From contig QHUF01000031.1 in assembly GCA_003221075.1 (NCBI GenBank), positions 1 through 5,695 on the forward strand: 5,695 nucleotides of DNA. The letters run 5' to 3'. Source of the DNA: Gemmatimonadota bacterium (GTDB lineage Bacteria; Gemmatimonadota; Gemmatimonadetes; Gemmatimonadales; GWC2-71-9). Under the pieces are notes generated by a model, which was given only the letters and a program-made list of their open reading frames with translations, did no database searches and was not told the DNA's origin. Numbering within the stretch: the stretch's first letter is position 1; the number at the start of each line of letters is the position of its first letter. A program made the position numbers and the translations under genes. Positions 4,987-5,695 of this stretch are shown in pieces.

Positions 4987-5695
4987 TTACGGATTCTTCC
5001 AGAGATCGATCGGCTTTTTCACTCCTTTCGGCCGGAACGGCAGCGCGATTCTGCAACCCCGTCCCGCCGACGCGTACGCGGCGTAGAGCACTTCCTGCAC
5101 CACTCGCCCCGTCTCGCCGTCCGAGATGGGCGTTTCCTTGCCGCGCACGCAGCGCGCGAAATGCCGCATCTCCTGGGGAAAGCCGTAATTCCAGTGCTCC
5201 TCGAACACCGGGTACGTCCATCCTTTGGTGGTCGCTGCCTTCTCGACCGCGTAGCCGAAGCCCACTTCCGAGTACGTCGGAAGCGCGTTGCCCATGAGCA
5301 TGTCGGCGTAGGTCTGGCCTTTGTCGCCGAAGACCTCAATGCAGTCGTCCATCCCGCCCGGACGATTCCAGCTGCTTTCGACCATCCCCGTTGCGCCGTT
5401 CTCGAACTCGATGATCGTGATGGCCTCATCCTCGCCCTGGGTACGATCGCCATGTACCTGCGTCGCCATGTGCGAGTACACACTCTTGACCTTGGGCTTG
5501 CCGAGGAACCACCAGCAGAAGGCGATGCCGTGACAGCCGAGGTCCATCACGGCGCCACCGCCAGACTGTTCGACGTCCCAGAACCACGGCGAGTGCGGCC
5601 CGGAATGCTTTTCTCCTTGCTTCACCAGGTGGACTCGCCCGAAGGCTCCCTCGTCCGCCATCTGCTTCGCTTTCACGTATTTCGGCGCGAAGAAC
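4987..5695 (-). CDS. Gfo/Idh/MocA-family oxidoreductase, 5' end cut by window edge
   Basis: The frame is open through the window edge and ends in TAA at 4989-4987, giving 235 visible residues. The N-terminal NAD(P)-binding Rossmann half lies outside the window, so its nucleotide motif and EKP motif cannot be checked. The visible part is the C-terminal alpha/beta substrate domain: GGGAVMDLGCHGI at visible residues 46-57 matches the family's conserved GG..xD.G.H motif (His55 is the usual active-site region), followed by beta strands such as AITIIEFENGATGMVESSW (about 91-109), typical of the family's open sheet. Members oxidise or reduce sugars, inositols and related polyols with NAD(P); which substrate is used here cannot be read. 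The stop abuts the ATG of the quinoprotein gene, so the two are almost certainly co-transcribed. The GTG at 5676 is internal, because homologous sequence (FFAPKY) continues upstream of it. Confidence 0.9.
   Translation of the reverse strand, partial: FFAPKYVKAKQMADEGAFGRVHLVKQGEKHSGPHSPWFWDVEQSGGGAVMDLGCHGIAFCWWFLGKPKVKSVYSHMATQVHGDRTQGEDEAITIIEFENGATGMVESSWNRPGGMDDCIEVFGDKGQTYADMLMGNALPTYSEVGFGYAVEKAATTKGWTYPVFEEHWNYGFPQEMRHFARCVRGKETPISDGETGRVVQEVLYAAYASAGRGCRIALPFRPKGVKKPIDLWKNP

Overview
The window is a high-GC bacterial segment in which every gene I can support lies on the minus strand, so the biological reading order runs from base 5695 down to base 1. The style (tightly packed genes, frequent GTG starts, a lipoprotein PQQ dehydrogenase with an inserted cytochrome c, and a hypothetical protein with a CxYDxC motif) suggests a soil-type Gemmatimonadota or Acidobacteriota genome. 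This assignment is an impression from protein style; no marker gene is present.

Region 1 (5695-2899) is an oxidoreductase pair: the C-terminal two thirds of a Gfo/Idh/MocA-family oxidoreductase, cut by the window edge, then a 695-residue quinoprotein dehydrogenase lipoprotein. The stop of the first touches the ATG of the second (TAAATG). The pair probably serves sugar or polyol oxidation, with electrons passing from PQQ through the built-in heme c to an outside acceptor; the substrate is unknown. The quinoprotein gene contains a four-unit heptamer tandem repeat.

Region 2 (2872-1680) is a rearranged patch. A 279-residue membrane protein of unknown function, itself an internal duplication, is followed by a 169-bp piece of an unrelated gene (HDLTHCAVE motif) and then by a second, perfect 168-bp copy of the membrane gene's last 55 codons plus stop. 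Removing one 337-bp period restores a simple order: membrane gene, 16-nt gap, DUF1801 gene. This is either a real small rearrangement or an assembly chimera.

Region 3 (1679-12) is a compact chain of small genes: a DUF1801 protein, a 44-residue proline-rich small ORF with an excellent Shine-Dalgarno, a small two-helix membrane protein that resembles a potassium-channel pore but has GGMGP instead of the usual filter, a DinB-like four-helix protein, and an 88-residue protein with one membrane helix and a coiled coil. Junctions are 17 nt, 10 nt, 1 nt and a 1-nt overlap, which implies one transcript and translational coupling. Nothing in the window shows what this cluster does; it is the best candidate here for an undescribed functional unit. 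I saw no RNA genes, CRISPR arrays, transposase genes or convincing terminators.
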